A DNA stretch of 49,980 nucleotides from the IMG/VR virus record IMGVR_UViG_3300035201_000148, positions 1 through 49,980 of that record; one strand, 5' to 3'. The position numbers were made by a program, and so were the translations under genes. Each line of letters opens with the position of its first letter. Position 1 is the stretch's first letter. The notes under the pieces are model-generated. The model worked only from the letters and a program-made list of their open reading frames with translations, was not told where the DNA came from and made no database searches. Shown piece by piece: positions 40,082 to 48,910 of the stretch. The stretch is from a virus.

Positions 40082-40836
40082 GTTGGACATTACAAGATTC
40101 TGCTGTAACTCCATATTTAAGTGCTTGTAGAGCAGCAGCACAAGGATCTGATTTCTTTAAAAATTTTAAGAGTCATCCTGCATATCGACATGTATTAGAA
40201 CATGTATCAATGGAAGAAGGTCATCAATATCTGGATGAGATTGAGATAGATTATAAAGATAAGTTAGATGAGATTAAAGAAAATGATTTATACGGCACTC
40301 CAATTCAGTGTAGTTATGATGGTATTGGTATGATATCACCAACAACTGTAAGGTATCTAAAGAATACATCTGATATTATTAACAAGTTTGGAACATCATT
40401 TAATTCTATTGTAGAAATTGGTGGAGGATATGGTGGTCTTTGTAAGGTTATGAGTACCTTTGTTGACTTTGAACAGTACCTCTTACTAGATTTGGAAGAG
40501 TGTAATATGTTATCAAGGAAGTATCTTTCACTCTTTGATCTTCCTACTATGTCTTATCAAGCAGAAGAGATAGTTGATGTTGAGGATAATTTTGATTTAT
40601 TAATTAGCAACTATGCATTGTCAGAATGTAATAGGGAAACTCAGATGATGTATATTGAAAGGTTTGTGAAGAAGAGTGATAAGTTCTATCTAATGCATAA
40701 CAACTTTCACGCAGACAATGGTAATATGTCTTATGAAGAGTTCATTGATATTATGTCTGACACTCACGATATTGAATACTATGGTGAGCACGGTGTTCCT
40801 GAAAATCCTAAAGTAATGTTTGGTACTATTAAATGA
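40078..40836 (+). CDS. Putative sugar O-methyltransferase
   Basis: A 252-residue protein with a SAM-binding core SIVEIGGGYGGLCKV, LLLDLEECNMLSRKYL and NYALSECNRETQMMYI. The combination SPTTVRYLKN...IVEIGGGYGG is typical of a family annotated as sugar O-methyltransferases in polysaccharide clusters. It overlaps its neighbours by ATGA. Third methyltransferase in the cassette; substrate unknown. Confidence 0.78.
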   Translation: MSWTLQDSAVTPYLSACRAAAQGSDFFKNFKSHPAYRHVLEHVSMEEGHQYLDEIEIDYKDKLDEIKENDLYGTPIQCSYDGIGMISPTTVRYLKNTSDIINKFGTSFNSIVEIGGGYGGLCKVMSTFVDFEQYLLLDLEECNMLSRKYLSLFDLPTMSYQAEEIVDVEDNFDLLISNYALSECNRETQMMYIERFVKKSDKFYLMHNNFHADNGNMSYEEFIDIMSDTHDIEYYGEHGVPENPKVMFGTIK

Positions 40837-41690
40837 AAGTCTTTGATTCTATAATATTCTTCAACGAACTAGAGTTGTTGGAGATGAGACTGAATATCTT
40901 AAATGATGTTGTTGATTGCTTTGTTCTTACAGAGTCTCCATTTACTGTAAGTGGTAATGAAAAACCACTCTACTATCAGGAGAATAAGGATAGGTTTGGT
41001 AAGTTTAATGATAAGATTGTACACCATATCACTGAAGAGATCCCAAATGATTTCAGTCATATGTTGGAGAAGACAAAGTTTCATGTAGCATATAAGGAAC
41101 CTGATCCATATGGAACTCCAATGATTGATATTCCTATTAGGTTTCAGCGAGCATTATATAATAGAAATAATAGTGCATTTGCTATTGAGAAAGCAGGTGC
41201 TCAAGATGATGATTTAATTATTACTAGTGATGCTGATGAGATTATTAATCCATATGTCCTAGAGGATTTGGATTGGTTTGATCCTAACAATCATTATGTT
41301 GCAACAGGTCCAGGATATTATTTTAAACTTAATTTTTTATATCAAGATGATTGGATGGGACCAAGATTATGTACTTGGAAACATCTAAAGAATACCACAG
41401 TAGATCAGCATCGTCAGGATCATCAAAGAGCATATAGGATTGAGGATGCTGCATGGCACTTTAGTTTCCTTGGTGATGCAGAGAACTTTAAACTTAAGTT
41501 AGCATCTTATGAGCATACTGAAAATAATACTGAGTCAGTAACTGCTAATGCAGCACAGAAAGTAGAAGAAGGATTGGATCCTTTGGGTAGAGGTCAGCAA
41601 TATAAAGCAGTTCCTATTGATGAGAGTTATCCAGAATACATTCAAAACAACCAAGATAAGTATGCTGATTTGATTAAGACATGGAATTAA
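40833..41690 (+). CDS. Glycosyltransferase family 17-like
   Basis: A 285-residue protein that follows the GT17 layout: VFDSIIFFNELELLEMRLN, VVDCFVLTESPFTVSG, KPLYYQENKDRFGKF, and a DADE metal site in ITSDADEIINPY. The known animal members add N-acetylglucosamine; the phage substrate is open. It overlaps the next gene by 10 bases. Confidence 0.85.
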   Translation: MKVFDSIIFFNELELLEMRLNILNDVVDCFVLTESPFTVSGNEKPLYYQENKDRFGKFNDKIVHHITEEIPNDFSHMLEKTKFHVAYKEPDPYGTPMIDIPIRFQRALYNRNNSAFAIEKAGAQDDDLIITSDADEIINPYVLEDLDWFDPNNHYVATGPGYYFKLNFLYQDDWMGPRLCTWKHLKNTTVDQHRQDHQRAYRIEDAAWHFSFLGDAENFKLKLASYEHTENNTESVTANAAQKVEEGLDPLGRGQQYKAVPIDESYPEYIQNNQDKYADLIKTWN

Positions 41691-42625
41691 TTGAGGGAGT
41701 AGCACTCTCTAAACTTTGTGATTATTCTTTCGGAGATCAATCTGGACAATGGGGTAACATTTATACTTCATTTATGAAGGATGCTAACCTTTTAAATCTT
41801 GAGTTTGCTAGTAAGGTATTTGAGGTAAAGAAAGAGAGGGATTATATGACTCTCTTTATTGATAACATTCGACTGTATAAGAGAGACGTTATTGAAGTTA
41901 AACCAGAAGATAAGGATTATGTATTTGGTTTGATGGAGAATAGTAATCTTCTTAAGTTATGTGGATGTTATCCTATGATGAAGTTTATTATCTTCACTAA
42001 TCTTGAAGATACTCCAATAGATGAAGATATCTTTGATGCTATACCAGATAATGTATTGTGTATCTCTGCTGTAAATGCTATTGAACATGGTGATAAAGTT
42101 ATTCCTGCACCTTATGGGGTACAGAGAAGAATGAGTCCTTCTGATGATAGAATAGAACGTCTTGGAAGTGCAATGAGGGCTGGTGTTGAACCTTCTTTGT
42201 TTAAACTTCTTTATGTAAATCATAATGATAATTCACATGAGGATAGGGTTGGTCTTAAGGATATGTTTAGGTCTTATGAATGGGTGAATGTAGATGAGCA
42301 GAGAGTTGATTACTATAATTTCTTATTAAATCTTGCAAAGCATAAGTTTATTCTTTGTCCTAGAGGTAATGCTATTGATTGTCATAGGAATTGGGAAGTT
42401 CTTTATATGAGAAGAGTACCTGTAATGATGACTGATACATATCTTATGGATTTATTTTATGACTATCCTGTTCTGTGGGTTCATGACTATGCAGATGTTA
42501 CAGAGGATTTGTTAAAGGATAATAATCATTTATATGAGGAAGCACAAGGAATGGATTTGACTCCATTGACTCTTCATGGTTTCTTTGATAAAATTATTAA
42601 TACGTATGCAGGTGCAAATGGATAA
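41681..42625 (+). CDS. Exostosin-like (GT47-type) glycosyltransferase
   Basis: A 314-residue protein whose C-terminal half has the exostosin signature KFILCPRGNAIDCHRNWEVLYMRRVPVMM. LFKLLYVNHNDNSHEDR comes before it. GT47-like enzymes use nucleotide sugars in GT-B folds. The N-terminal half is poorly recognisable. Acceptor and donor are unknown. Confidence 0.78.
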   Translation: MELIEGVALSKLCDYSFGDQSGQWGNIYTSFMKDANLLNLEFASKVFEVKKERDYMTLFIDNIRLYKRDVIEVKPEDKDYVFGLMENSNLLKLCGCYPMMKFIIFTNLEDTPIDEDIFDAIPDNVLCISAVNAIEHGDKVIPAPYGVQRRMSPSDDRIERLGSAMRAGVEPSLFKLLYVNHNDNSHEDRVGLKDMFRSYEWVNVDEQRVDYYNFLLNLAKHKFILCPRGNAIDCHRNWEVLYMRRVPVMMTDTYLMDLFYDYPVLWVHDYADVTEDLLKDNNHLYEEAQGMDLTPLTLHGFFDKIINTYAGANG

Positions 42626-43211
42626 ATTTATTGAGAAGGCACTGCAGGGTGATGGTGATTCTGATCGTCACCTTGTTTCAATCTTTGCTATAGCACTTGC
42701 ATCTAGAGGAAAGACGTATGTTGAATTAGGAGTCAGAGAAGGACATACTAGTGAACCTTTACATCAAGCAGCAACATTAAATCTTGGTAAGTTGTGGTCT
42801 GTTGATGTTAATGAACCAACAGAATATAGACCACCGAATAATACTCTTCATTATGAATTTAAAAAGAGTGATAGTATAAAGTTTCTTGAAAACTGGCCTA
42901 AAGATAATAAGATGGATGTGGTTTTTGTTGATGACTGGCATTCATATTCTCATGTTAAGAAGCAATTAGAATTACTTGATCAATGTGTAGGACCTAGTAG
43001 TATTATTCTTTTACATGATCTGATGTATGGGAACACAGATCCTTTTTATCATGCAGATCTTGCACACGGTGGACCTCAGTGGGATGCTGGTGGTCCTTAT
43101 CGTGCCGTTGCAGAATTGAATCCACAGTTCTGGGAATGGTCAACACTACCTTGGAATAATGGACTAACTATATTAAGAAAAAAGTATAGTAACAAATATC
43201 ATAGGAGGTAA
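42618..43211 (+). CDS. Class I methyltransferase
   Basis: A 197-residue SAM methyltransferase from ATG 42618 (MDKFIEKALQGDGDSD). The start is supported by AGGTG just upstream and by minimal overlap with the previous gene. Motif I is TYVELGVREGHTSEPL, with WSVDVNEP and VVFVDDWHSYSHVKKQL and LLHDLMYG. The DDWHSY and HDL residues match the class of the gene at 36824. Fourth methyltransferase of the cassette. Confidence 0.8.
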   Translation: MDKFIEKALQGDGDSDRHLVSIFAIALASRGKTYVELGVREGHTSEPLHQAATLNLGKLWSVDVNEPTEYRPPNNTLHYEFKKSDSIKFLENWPKDNKMDVVFVDDWHSYSHVKKQLELLDQCVGPSSIILLHDLMYGNTDPFYHADLAHGGPQWDAGGPYRAVAELNPQFWEWSTLPWNNGLTILRKKYSNKYHRR

Positions 43212-43212
43212 T

Positions 43213-44145
43213 ATGTTAGCAACAAGTATTCACGAACACGCTGGTTTAGGTAATCAGATATGGAGGTATGTCTGCTGTAGAGTCTTTGCAGAACATCACG
43301 GATATGAGTGGGGTGTAAGTCATCCTGGTTGGAGAGGACCATTTCTTAATATAGATTGGGGTAAGGAAGTTAATCTAAATGTAGAAGAGGATTCGGACTT
43401 CCAAATGGTTGAGGGATTTAAGCATTATTATAAAGAAAGATTTGATCATCATAAGAGAGCACCTGGTTGTATAGGTATTCCTGATAATAAATTCTATTCG
43501 TTACCTGATAACTGTTATATCAATGGTACGTTTCAAAGGATGAGTTATATTGAGGATCATCGTGATAAGATTTGTAGTTGGTTAACTTATGATGATAAGG
43601 TAACTGATTATTCATCAGATGATATATGTGTGATTCAATTACGTGGTGGTGATTATACCACAGGGCATTCTATGCTCCCACCACAGTATTATAAGATGGC
43701 GATGGAACGTATGAAGGAAAATAATCCTGATATTAAGTTCGTTATCGTTACAGATGATCCTGGAACTGCATCTCAATTCCTTCCTGGAGTACCTATTGTT
43801 GGTTCAGCAGTATCGGAAGAGAAGGATCAATATCAAAAAAATATTTCTTGGTATAAGTATCCTGGTGGACCTGTAGGAATAGATTATAGTATTCTTAACA
43901 CAGCAAAGTATGCTATAATATCTGCATCAACCTTTGCATTCTGGCCAGTTTGGACAAACAAAGATCTAGTTAATCTTATTGCTCCTAAGTATTGGTTTGA
44001 TTGGAGTAGGTCTGATGGTTGGTGGAGAATGAAAGATGGTATCGTCAATGACCAGAGATGGTTATGGATGGATCAGCAGGGAGGTCTCTATGAGACTAAT
44101 ACTTGTATAGAACACGCAGCGGTATATTATGACAATCAATCTTGA
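43213..44145 (+). CDS. GT11-like fucosyltransferase family protein
   Basis: A 310-residue enzyme with SIHEHAGLGNQIWRYVCCR near the N-terminus, CVIQLRGGDY as the GDP-binding motif, and SASTFAFWPVWTNKD as the late GT11 block. The typical HxR is replaced by QLR. It is more distant from the pair at 44830 and 47286. It probably transfers a GDP-linked deoxy- or 6-hydroxy sugar. Overlaps the next gene by 17 bases. Confidence 0.78.
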   Translation: MLATSIHEHAGLGNQIWRYVCCRVFAEHHGYEWGVSHPGWRGPFLNIDWGKEVNLNVEEDSDFQMVEGFKHYYKERFDHHKRAPGCIGIPDNKFYSLPDNCYINGTFQRMSYIEDHRDKICSWLTYDDKVTDYSSDDICVIQLRGGDYTTGHSMLPPQYYKMAMERMKENNPDIKFVIVTDDPGTASQFLPGVPIVGSAVSEEKDQYQKNISWYKYPGGPVGIDYSILNTAKYAIISASTFAFWPVWTNKDLVNLIAPKYWFDWSRSDGWWRMKDGIVNDQRWLWMDQQGGLYETNTCIEHAAVYYDNQS

Positions 44146-44827
44146 TAACGTAACATTATTTTGCATTTCTTCTGACAATGTTCCTGGTGCATTGCAGGCT
44201 TTGCAATATAGTATGAGGGGTATCAACTATGGTGCTGTTAAACTCATCACCCATAAAGATCCAGAAAGACCAAATCTATCCTCAAATTTACCAGAGGGAA
44301 TACAATTCTCAGAATGCTATGAAATTACTTCTATTCACGACTACAACTATTACTGTATCTACAATCTTACCCGACACATTGACACTGATTACTGCTTACT
44401 TGTTCAGCCTGACGGATTTGTTTTAAACCCAGACAAGTGGGAAGATGAATTCTTTAAGTATGATTACATTGGTGCTCCTTGGGAGAAGGTAGATCATTCA
44501 TACTTAGATCCTTGGGGTAAGGGACATCGTGTGGGTAACGGTGGGTTCTCATTCCGTAGTAAGAAACTATTAGATGTACCGAAGAGAGCACATATACAAT
44601 TTGATGTAAACTGGGGTGACTTCTATAAGCACTTTGGTTATGGTAATACAGCAGAGGATGGAAATATCTGTGTACATAATAGACATATATATGAACAACT
44701 AGGGTGTAAGTTTGCACCTGTAGAGGTAGCAGCAAGGTTCTCACAAGAGAAACAACTACCAGAGACACAAGGTATCACTCCTTTTGGTTTTCATTATCAC
44801 CTCCCACCAGGGACTAACATGGGTTAA
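44129..44827 (+). CDS. DUF5672-type putative glycosyltransferase
   Basis: A 232-residue protein with the DUF5672 pattern: TDYCLLVQPDGFVLNP, YDYIGAPW, RVGNGGFSFRSKKLLD. Such proteins are thought to be glycosyltransferases because of a DxD-like PDG site and their genomic company. It overlaps the previous gene by 17 bases. Substrate unknown. Confidence 0.75.
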   Translation: MTINLDNVTLFCISSDNVPGALQALQYSMRGINYGAVKLITHKDPERPNLSSNLPEGIQFSECYEITSIHDYNYYCIYNLTRHIDTDYCLLVQPDGFVLNPDKWEDEFFKYDYIGAPWEKVDHSYLDPWGKGHRVGNGGFSFRSKKLLDVPKRAHIQFDVNWGDFYKHFGYGNTAEDGNICVHNRHIYEQLGCKFAPVEVAARFSQEKQLPETQGITPFGFHYHLPPGTNMG

Positions 44828-44829
44828 TT

Positions 44830-45630
44830 ATGATAGGACACAATCACCTAGGAAAGAATGGAAGATTTGGTAATCAGATGTTCCAGTATGCAGCAACAAG
44901 AGGTATTGCTGCATGGAAAGGATATGAATGGTGTATACCAGATGGTCCTAAAAATGATGATGAGTTTGAAGATGAGGAGAATCAACATAAACTATTCATG
45001 GCATTTAAATTACCTGGTGTAAAGGTAGTTAATATGCATCCTGCTCCTTATCAACAAGAAGGGAGTTTTACTTTTGATGAAGATCTATTTAATAATTGTC
45101 CCGACAATATCAATCTATATGGATACTTCCAATCAGAAAAATATTTTGAACATATTGAAGAAGCAATCAGGCAAGACTTTACTTGGCGTGATGATGTTAG
45201 GTATCTTTGTGAAGATCTTTTTAATAGCATTGATGGCGAGGCTATTTCCCTCCATATTCGACGCACTGACCACTTGGTTAAACCAACATATCATCCAGTA
45301 CTTCCGTTAAGTTATTATGAGGAAGCACTATCAAAGTTTCCTAGTGATGCTACTGTTTTAGTATTCTCTGATGATCCTGCTTGGTGTCATGAACAGGATC
45401 TATTTCAAGATGATAGGTTTATGATATCAGATAGTGGTGATAACATTACTGATATGTGTTTGATGAGTATGTGTGATTATCAAATTATGGCGAACTCTAC
45501 TTACTCTTGGTGGGGTGCATGGTTATCTAACTCAGAGAATGTCATTGCACCTAAGTTATGGTTTGGTCCTGATGGTCAAGACCCAAGTGATATCTATGTA
45601 GACCGTTGGGAATATTTGGAGGTTAAATGA
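44830..45630 (+). CDS. Alpha-1,2-fucosyltransferase family protein (GT11), copy A
   Basis: A 266-residue GT11 enzyme: NGRFGNQMFQYAATRGIAAW, YGYFQSEKYFEH, then SLHIRRTDHL and ANSTYSWWGAWLS. It is close to copy B at 47286 along its whole length (YYEEALSKF, VFSDDPAW, DRFMIS). The GDP-binding HxRxGD motif here reads HIRRTD, with Thr in place of Gly. Donor may be GDP-L-fucose or GDP-L-galactose. Confidence 0.9.
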   Translation: MIGHNHLGKNGRFGNQMFQYAATRGIAAWKGYEWCIPDGPKNDDEFEDEENQHKLFMAFKLPGVKVVNMHPAPYQQEGSFTFDEDLFNNCPDNINLYGYFQSEKYFEHIEEAIRQDFTWRDDVRYLCEDLFNSIDGEAISLHIRRTDHLVKPTYHPVLPLSYYEEALSKFPSDATVLVFSDDPAWCHEQDLFQDDRFMISDSGDNITDMCLMSMCDYQIMANSTYSWWGAWLSNSENVIAPKLWFGPDGQDPSDIYVDRWEYLEVK

Positions 45631-45746
45631 AAAAAATTTTAACTTTGATTAAAAGATGGATGAATCTTGATCATCAGAGACCTTGGGAAAAGGAACCACC
45701 AGAGTGGGAAGATACAGCACCTTCTGAGTATGAACCAAATGACTGA
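45627..45746 (+). CDS. Very small protein between glycosyltransferases
   Basis: A 39-residue peptide: MKKILTLIKRWMNLDH, a basic amphipathic helix, then a Pro/Glu-rich tail (WEKEPPEWEDTAPSEYEP). It is ATGA-coupled to the gene before and overlaps the next start by eight bases. The helix could attach to membranes. Called mainly on coupling and composition. Confidence 0.5.
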   Translation: MKKILTLIKRWMNLDHQRPWEKEPPEWEDTAPSEYEPND

Positions 45747-46488
45747 ATTTTCTATAGCAATACCAGCACATGATAGAGGAGAGAACGGTCCTAAGTGGAT
45801 GGCAGAATTGCTTGATACTTTAGAGCAACAAACCTTTCAAGATTTTGAGGTGGTTGTATCAGACCAGAGTAAGAATGATAAGTTAATGAATGTGTGTCAG
45901 GAATATGATTTTGATTTTACATATATTAAGTATGAAGGTAGTGTTCCTTGTGAGAATATTAATACAGCAGTAGATAATTGTGAAGGTAGAATAATTAAGA
46001 TGATGTTCTCTGATGATATCTTTATGAGAAAGGATGCATTAGAGCGTATTAAATATGAGTATGATACTTGTCTTTGTAAGTGGGCCTTTAGTGGGTTTGC
46101 TAATTGGGATGGTGATCAATACTTTGATGAGAAACTTCCTGAATGGAGAGAGAAAACTCTAGAAGGAAACAATCATCTAAGCAGTCCTACAGTTGTTTCT
46201 TTTCTGAATGAATGTAAGATGGAGTTTGATCTTAATCTTAAACTCTTGCTAGATGTGGATTTTTATCATAGAATGAGGTGGAAGTATGGATTACCCAATA
46301 TCATACCTGAAGTTCTGGTTGCAAATCGAGATCATGATGATAGAATTAGCAGTGATGCTACATCTCAATACGATTGTGTGGTTGAACATCCAGATGGAAA
46401 TTGGATGATGAATAGTAAGGAACTTCGTTATGTGACTGCAAAGTACCCTGAGTTTATGATTTCTTCTAAGTACCCAGATGAAAATTAA
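45739..46488 (+). CDS. Glycosyltransferase family 2
   Basis: A 249-residue GT-A enzyme from ATG 45739 (MTEFSIAIPAHDRGENG). QTFQDFEVVVSDQSKNDK and the metal-binding RIIKMMFSDDIF (SDD) mark the nucleotide-sugar site, and GSVPCENINTAVDNCEGR is the usual GT2 region between them. The upstream in-frame ATG at 45667 is rejected because it would overlap the tiny gene. Substrate unknown. Confidence 0.88.
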   Translation: MTEFSIAIPAHDRGENGPKWMAELLDTLEQQTFQDFEVVVSDQSKNDKLMNVCQEYDFDFTYIKYEGSVPCENINTAVDNCEGRIIKMMFSDDIFMRKDALERIKYEYDTCLCKWAFSGFANWDGDQYFDEKLPEWREKTLEGNNHLSSPTVVSFLNECKMEFDLNLKLLLDVDFYHRMRWKYGLPNIIPEVLVANRDHDDRISSDATSQYDCVVEHPDGNWMMNSKELRYVTAKYPEFMISSKYPDEN

Positions 46489-47302
46489 TTTATCAGAAGC
46501 AACATTTATTATTCCTATCAGGATAGAATCACCTGATAGACTGAGGAATGTGGTTACAACTACTGCATTCTTAATGGAGAACTTTGATACTAATATTATT
46601 ATCAAAGAAGTTGATAATGAACCAGTATTCCAGAGAGACGCTCTTCCATTATTAGAAGAGATACTTGATTTTAATATATGGGAAAACTTTAATTATATCT
46701 TTGAGAGAAGTGATGATCCTTTATTCCATCGTCAGAGAGTTTTGAATGAAATGATAATGGAAGCAGACACACATATTGTAGTAAACTATGATTGTGATGC
46801 TATTCTTCCATTAGAATCATATGAACTTGCTTATAAGGGGATAATGGATGGTGTATATGATATAGTTTATCCTTATGGTAGTGGTGAGTATCAGAAGCAG
46901 GTAGCAGCAACTGATGTAACTGTGTCTCAATTCCTAGAGACAGGTGATTATGAGTTTCTAGATGCTGTATCAAATATATCTACATCAGACTTTGGATGGG
47001 CTCAGTTCTTTAAGAGAAGTACTTATATACAAGGTGGTATGGAGAATGAAAATTTCAAAGCATATGCACCCGAAGATAAAGAACGGTATTACAGGTTTGT
47101 TACTTTAGGTTATAGTGTTGGTAGACTTAATAATTATGTGTATCATTTAGAACATGCACGGGGTGAGAACTCTTGGTTTAATAATCCTCATATGCAGGGT
47201 AACAATGATGAGTGGGAGAAGATTAAAACTATGAGTAAGGATAATCTTTTACAATATTATTCTGAACAGGAGTATTTGAGTAAGTATGACGCTGGCATTT
47301 AA
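46478..47302 (+). CDS. GT-A glycosyltransferase, GT27-like
   Basis: A 274-residue protein with EATFIIPIRIESPDRLRNV, FHRQRVLNEMIMEADTHIVVNYDCDAILP (a DCD metal motif), and FGWAQFFKRSTYIQGGMENENF, plus a late ED residue pair (YAPEDKERYYR). This order is typical of the galactosyl/N-acetylgalactosaminyl transferases related to chondroitin polymerase. It overlaps both neighbours. Confidence 0.8.
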   Translation: MKINLSEATFIIPIRIESPDRLRNVVTTTAFLMENFDTNIIIKEVDNEPVFQRDALPLLEEILDFNIWENFNYIFERSDDPLFHRQRVLNEMIMEADTHIVVNYDCDAILPLESYELAYKGIMDGVYDIVYPYGSGEYQKQVAATDVTVSQFLETGDYEFLDAVSNISTSDFGWAQFFKRSTYIQGGMENENFKAYAPEDKERYYRFVTLGYSVGRLNNYVYHLEHARGENSWFNNPHMQGNNDEWEKIKTMSKDNLLQYYSEQEYLSKYDAGI

Positions 47303-48140
47303 TAACATTGGTAGTCTGGGAAGACTAGGTAATCAAATGTTTGAGTATGCTGCATTACGTGGTATTGCTGCTCGACATAGTTATAAGTGGATGATACCAC
47401 CACCAGAAAGAAAAGGTATAGAAAATTATAGTCTTCATAATTGTTTTAAGTTATCTCCTGATAGAAATGAGGGGATAATGGATCCTTGTCAGTATGCTCA
47501 AGAACCTTACTTTCATTTTTGTGAAGATTTATTTGAGACCTGTCCTGATAATGTAAGTCTTAATGGTTTCTTTCAGTCGTGGAGATATTTTGCTAATGTT
47601 ACGGAACAACTTAGAGAGGATTTTACTTTCCATGATGGTATCTTAAATCCTTGTAAGGAGATGATGGAAGAACTTGATGGACAAGAACCTATTATGCTTC
47701 ATGTCCGTAGAGGAGATCCTAATCTCACAGACCCTCGTGGATTCAAGTGGTCATATACTCAGTGTGGTTCTATGCATCCAGTACAACCCATAGAGTATTA
47801 TGAGAAGGCCCTCTCTAAGTTTAATAAGAATCAACCAGTTATTGTGTTCTCTGATTCAGTTGATTGGGTAAAGGAACAAGAGTTCTTTAAACCAGATCGA
47901 TTTATGATCTCTGAACCAGAAGATAAATATGCCGATGGTTCTTTTACTCCTTATGCTGACTTATGCTTGATGAGTTTGTGTTCTCATGCTATAATTGCTA
48001 ACAGTAGTATGAGCTGGTGGGGTGCATGGTTACAAACCAACCCAGACAAAATAGTAATTGCACCTAAGATGTGGTTCGGTCCTGATTACAAGGACAAAGA
48101 TACCAAAGACCTTTATTGCCCTGAGTGGATACTATTATGA
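47286..48140 (+). CDS. Alpha-1,2-fucosyltransferase family protein (GT11), copy B
   Basis: A 284-residue GT11 enzyme: LGRLGNQMFEYAALRGIAAR, NGFFQSWRYFAN, MLHVRRGD with the full HxRxGD donor motif, and ANSSMSWWGAWLQ. Highly similar to copy A at 44830, with a longer loop after HVRRGD (NLTDPRGFKWSYTQCGSMH). The two copies flank a GT2/GT27-like pair. It overlaps the nadE start by ATGA. Confidence 0.92.
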   Translation: MTLAFNNIGSLGRLGNQMFEYAALRGIAARHSYKWMIPPPERKGIENYSLHNCFKLSPDRNEGIMDPCQYAQEPYFHFCEDLFETCPDNVSLNGFFQSWRYFANVTEQLREDFTFHDGILNPCKEMMEELDGQEPIMLHVRRGDPNLTDPRGFKWSYTQCGSMHPVQPIEYYEKALSKFNKNQPVIVFSDSVDWVKEQEFFKPDRFMISEPEDKYADGSFTPYADLCLMSLCSHAIIANSSMSWWGAWLQTNPDKIVIAPKMWFGPDYKDKDTKDLYCPEWILL

Positions 48141-48910
48141 CGAGAATTGAAAGTTATGAGGATCTAACAGATAAGATTGTTAGATGGTTGAAAGATTATT
48201 ATTGGATGTATAATATTAAGGCATTTGTTGTTGGAGTGTCGGGTGGAATTGATTCTGCTGTAGTGTCTACGCTGTGTGCTAAGACAGATTTACCCACATA
48301 TGTAGTGCGGATGCCTCTGTTATCTTCTCACGATAATACTAAGTTATCTGATCTTCATTGTAAGCAATTAGCAGAGAAGTATGAAAATGTAACTAATGTT
48401 CAGATAGAACTTTCTAGTGTTTATGATCAGTTGATGCATAATATTAATTGGTGGGCTGATACTCAACATTTTGAGAAAGGTAAGTTCACAACAGATGAAC
48501 TTTCAAATGCTAATACAAAGTCACGTATTAGAATGGTAACCCTGTATCAGATTGCTGGTTCTGTTGGTGGTATAGTTGTTGGTACAGGTAACAAGGTAGA
48601 AGATTATGGAGTTGGTTTTTATACTAAGTATGGTGACGGTGGCGTTGATATTGCTCCTATTGCTGATCTATATAAAACGGAAGTTTGGGAACTCGGAGAG
48701 TACCTAGAGGTTGATGAAAGTATTTGTGAAGCACCTCCTACCGATGGTCTCTGGGATGATAAGAGAACTGATGAGGATCAATTAGGTGCGTCCTATGCAC
48801 AGTTGGAAGAAGCAATGGAGCATGGCACTGGGCCTGGCGTTGATGTTCTTAAGTACTATAATGAAAAGAACTCACATAAAATGAACCCTATCCCTACTTT
48901 TAAATTATGA
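48137..48910 (+). CDS. nadE: NAD synthetase (ammonia-dependent type)
   Basis: A 257-residue N-type ATP pyrophosphatase that should amidate nicotinic acid adenine dinucleotide to NAD+. The ATP loop VGVSGGIDSA lies at 32-41. SNANTKSRIRMVTLY, GTGNKVEDYGVGFYTKYGDGG, IAPIADLYKTEVWELG and the signature PTDGLWDDKRTDEDQLG are all NadE hallmarks. There is no glutaminase domain. ATG 48137 is coupled to the preceding stop. It is unusual company for a glycan cluster; it may support the NAD-using enzymes around it. Confidence 0.92.
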   Translation: MTRIESYEDLTDKIVRWLKDYYWMYNIKAFVVGVSGGIDSAVVSTLCAKTDLPTYVVRMPLLSSHDNTKLSDLHCKQLAEKYENVTNVQIELSSVYDQLMHNINWWADTQHFEKGKFTTDELSNANTKSRIRMVTLYQIAGSVGGIVVGTGNKVEDYGVGFYTKYGDGGVDIAPIADLYKTEVWELGEYLEVDESICEAPPTDGLWDDKRTDEDQLGASYAQLEEAMEHGTGPGVDVLKYYNEKNSHKMNPIPTFKL

